Shown: piece by piece, positions 63,623 through 64,000 of the stretch | Layout: the number at the start of each line of letters is the position of its first letter | Position numbering within the stretch: the first letter of the stretch is position 1 | Source of the DNA: an uncultured Porphyromonadaceae bacterium | GTDB taxonomy: Bacteria > Bacteroidota > Bacteroidia > Bacteroidales > Porphyromonadaceae | DNA: 64,000 nt | Reading direction: 5' to 3' | NCBI GenBank assembly: GCA_947253625.1 | Contig: CAMYAB010000001.1 | Span: 310,001 to 374,000, forward strand | Translations under genes and position numbers: made by a program | Notes under the pieces: model-generated | What the model was told of the DNA's origin: nothing | The model's input: only the letters and a program-made list of their open reading frames with translations | Database searches by the model: none

Positions 63623-64000
63623 ATGCCGCACTCCATACTGCAGCAGCTATTCCCTCGGATTCCGGAGACACTGCAAACACTGCTGACCAGGCCTATAGCA
63701 GTGGTTGTGGTGGGGCTGGGGCTTATGAGCCTGCTCTATCGCCACTGTCTGCTGTGCTATGGCTCACGAAAAGCACCTCTACTACCGTTGCTCCTATTCG
63801 GGCTTATCATCCTCTCATTGCCGGAAGTAACGATGGCAAAGATGAGTGCCATACCGATGATAAGCGCAGCCTTGGTGGTCCTTTTCGTTGAACTGCTAGT
63901 GATCTCGTACGCCAGGCAAAACTCGCCGTTCATCTCGTTCAACTCCGGTGTCACTATTGCGACACTTAGCTTGTTTCACCCGGGGTATTTGGCACTCCTG
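63623..64000 (+). CDS. Hypothetical integral membrane protein, N-terminal fragment
   Basis: Open frame from ATG 63623, four bases after purD, running off the window end (126 residues visible, no stop). At least four hydrophobic segments (AVVVVGLGLMSLLY, LLPLLLFGLIILSL, IPMISAALVVLFVELL, TIATLSLFHPGYLALL) separated by short loops, and a conserved-looking RQNSPFISFNSG. It resembles Bacteroidota polytopic proteins found near purD, but I cannot name the family with confidence. Confidence 0.7.
   Translation, partial: MPHSILQQLFPRIPETLQTLLTRPIAVVVVGLGLMSLLYRHCLLCYGSRKAPLLPLLLFGLIILSLPEVTMAKMSAIPMISAALVVLFVELLVISYARQNSPFISFNSGVTIATLSLFHPGYLALL

Overview
The window looks like a chromosomal segment from a Bacteroidota (order Bacteroidales) bacterium, most likely a Porphyromonas-like asaccharolytic or proteolytic species. 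This rests on gene content: a DUF4835 protein between coaBC and recN, fused SecDF, a Bacteroidota-type LptD, SDR-type threonine dehydrogenase, lipoprotein ApbE, two large secreted S9 peptidases including a DPP IV, a GH29 fucosidase, and AbiEi-like proteins. It also rests on many Bacteroidota-type promoters (-7 box TAnnTTTG, sometimes with a -33 TTTG). The exact genus is inference. No rRNA, tRNA, CRISPR array or intact insertion sequence was seen.

Layout. 1-5.1 kb: exonuclease tail, coaBC, DUF4835, recN, rlmB and ridA in one tight operon. 5.6-15.1 kb: gyrB, then a fused C26/M19 protein whose key catalytic residues are all missing, then topA-tsaB-M16 protease. 15.4-23.8 kb: dxs-trkA-trkH-pdxH-amidase-mlaD-tdh. 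24.2-31.0 kb: CPBP protease, fucosidase, nfo, ispE and an S9 peptidase, chained by 4-bp ATGA overlaps. 31.0-34.5 kb is the one accessory-looking patch and the only place with minus-strand genes: a WYL regulator with a DEDDh exonuclease, then two divergent AbiEi-type antitoxin-like genes, one interrupted by an in-frame amber codon, with no toxin partner. 34.5-39.7 kb: small outer-membrane barrel, thrS-infC-rpmI-rplT, and an orphan PD-(D/E)XK nuclease. 39.9-48.3 kb: secDF, DUF4199-GT2-apbE-rpoN, gcvH-purE. 48.6-64 kb: M24 peptidase, lptD, SIMPL protein-ligA-dnaE-trx, DPP IV-purD and a truncated membrane protein.

Most of the window is ordinary housekeeping DNA: replication and repair (recN, gyrB, topA, nfo, ligA, dnaE), envelope biogenesis (lptD, mlaD, amidase, secDF), cofactor and isoprenoid synthesis (coaBC, dxs, ispE, pdxH), purine synthesis (purE, purD) and translation.

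The most unusual structure is intergenic. Five short arrays, each of exactly four units at a strict 22-bp period (core TTTCACGGATAGAAGC plus a 6-bp linker), lie near 5.3, 15.2, 24.0, 34.3 and 43.1 kb, that is every 8.7-10.4 kb. They share the same unit order, including one diverged edge unit and position-specific linkers, and occur in both orientations. A related 22-bp array of 14-bp dyads lies just upstream of DPP IV near 60.0-60.1 kb. Several terminators also share nearly the same GGAGGGTGTGTCAAA arms, so they form a second dispersed hairpin family.
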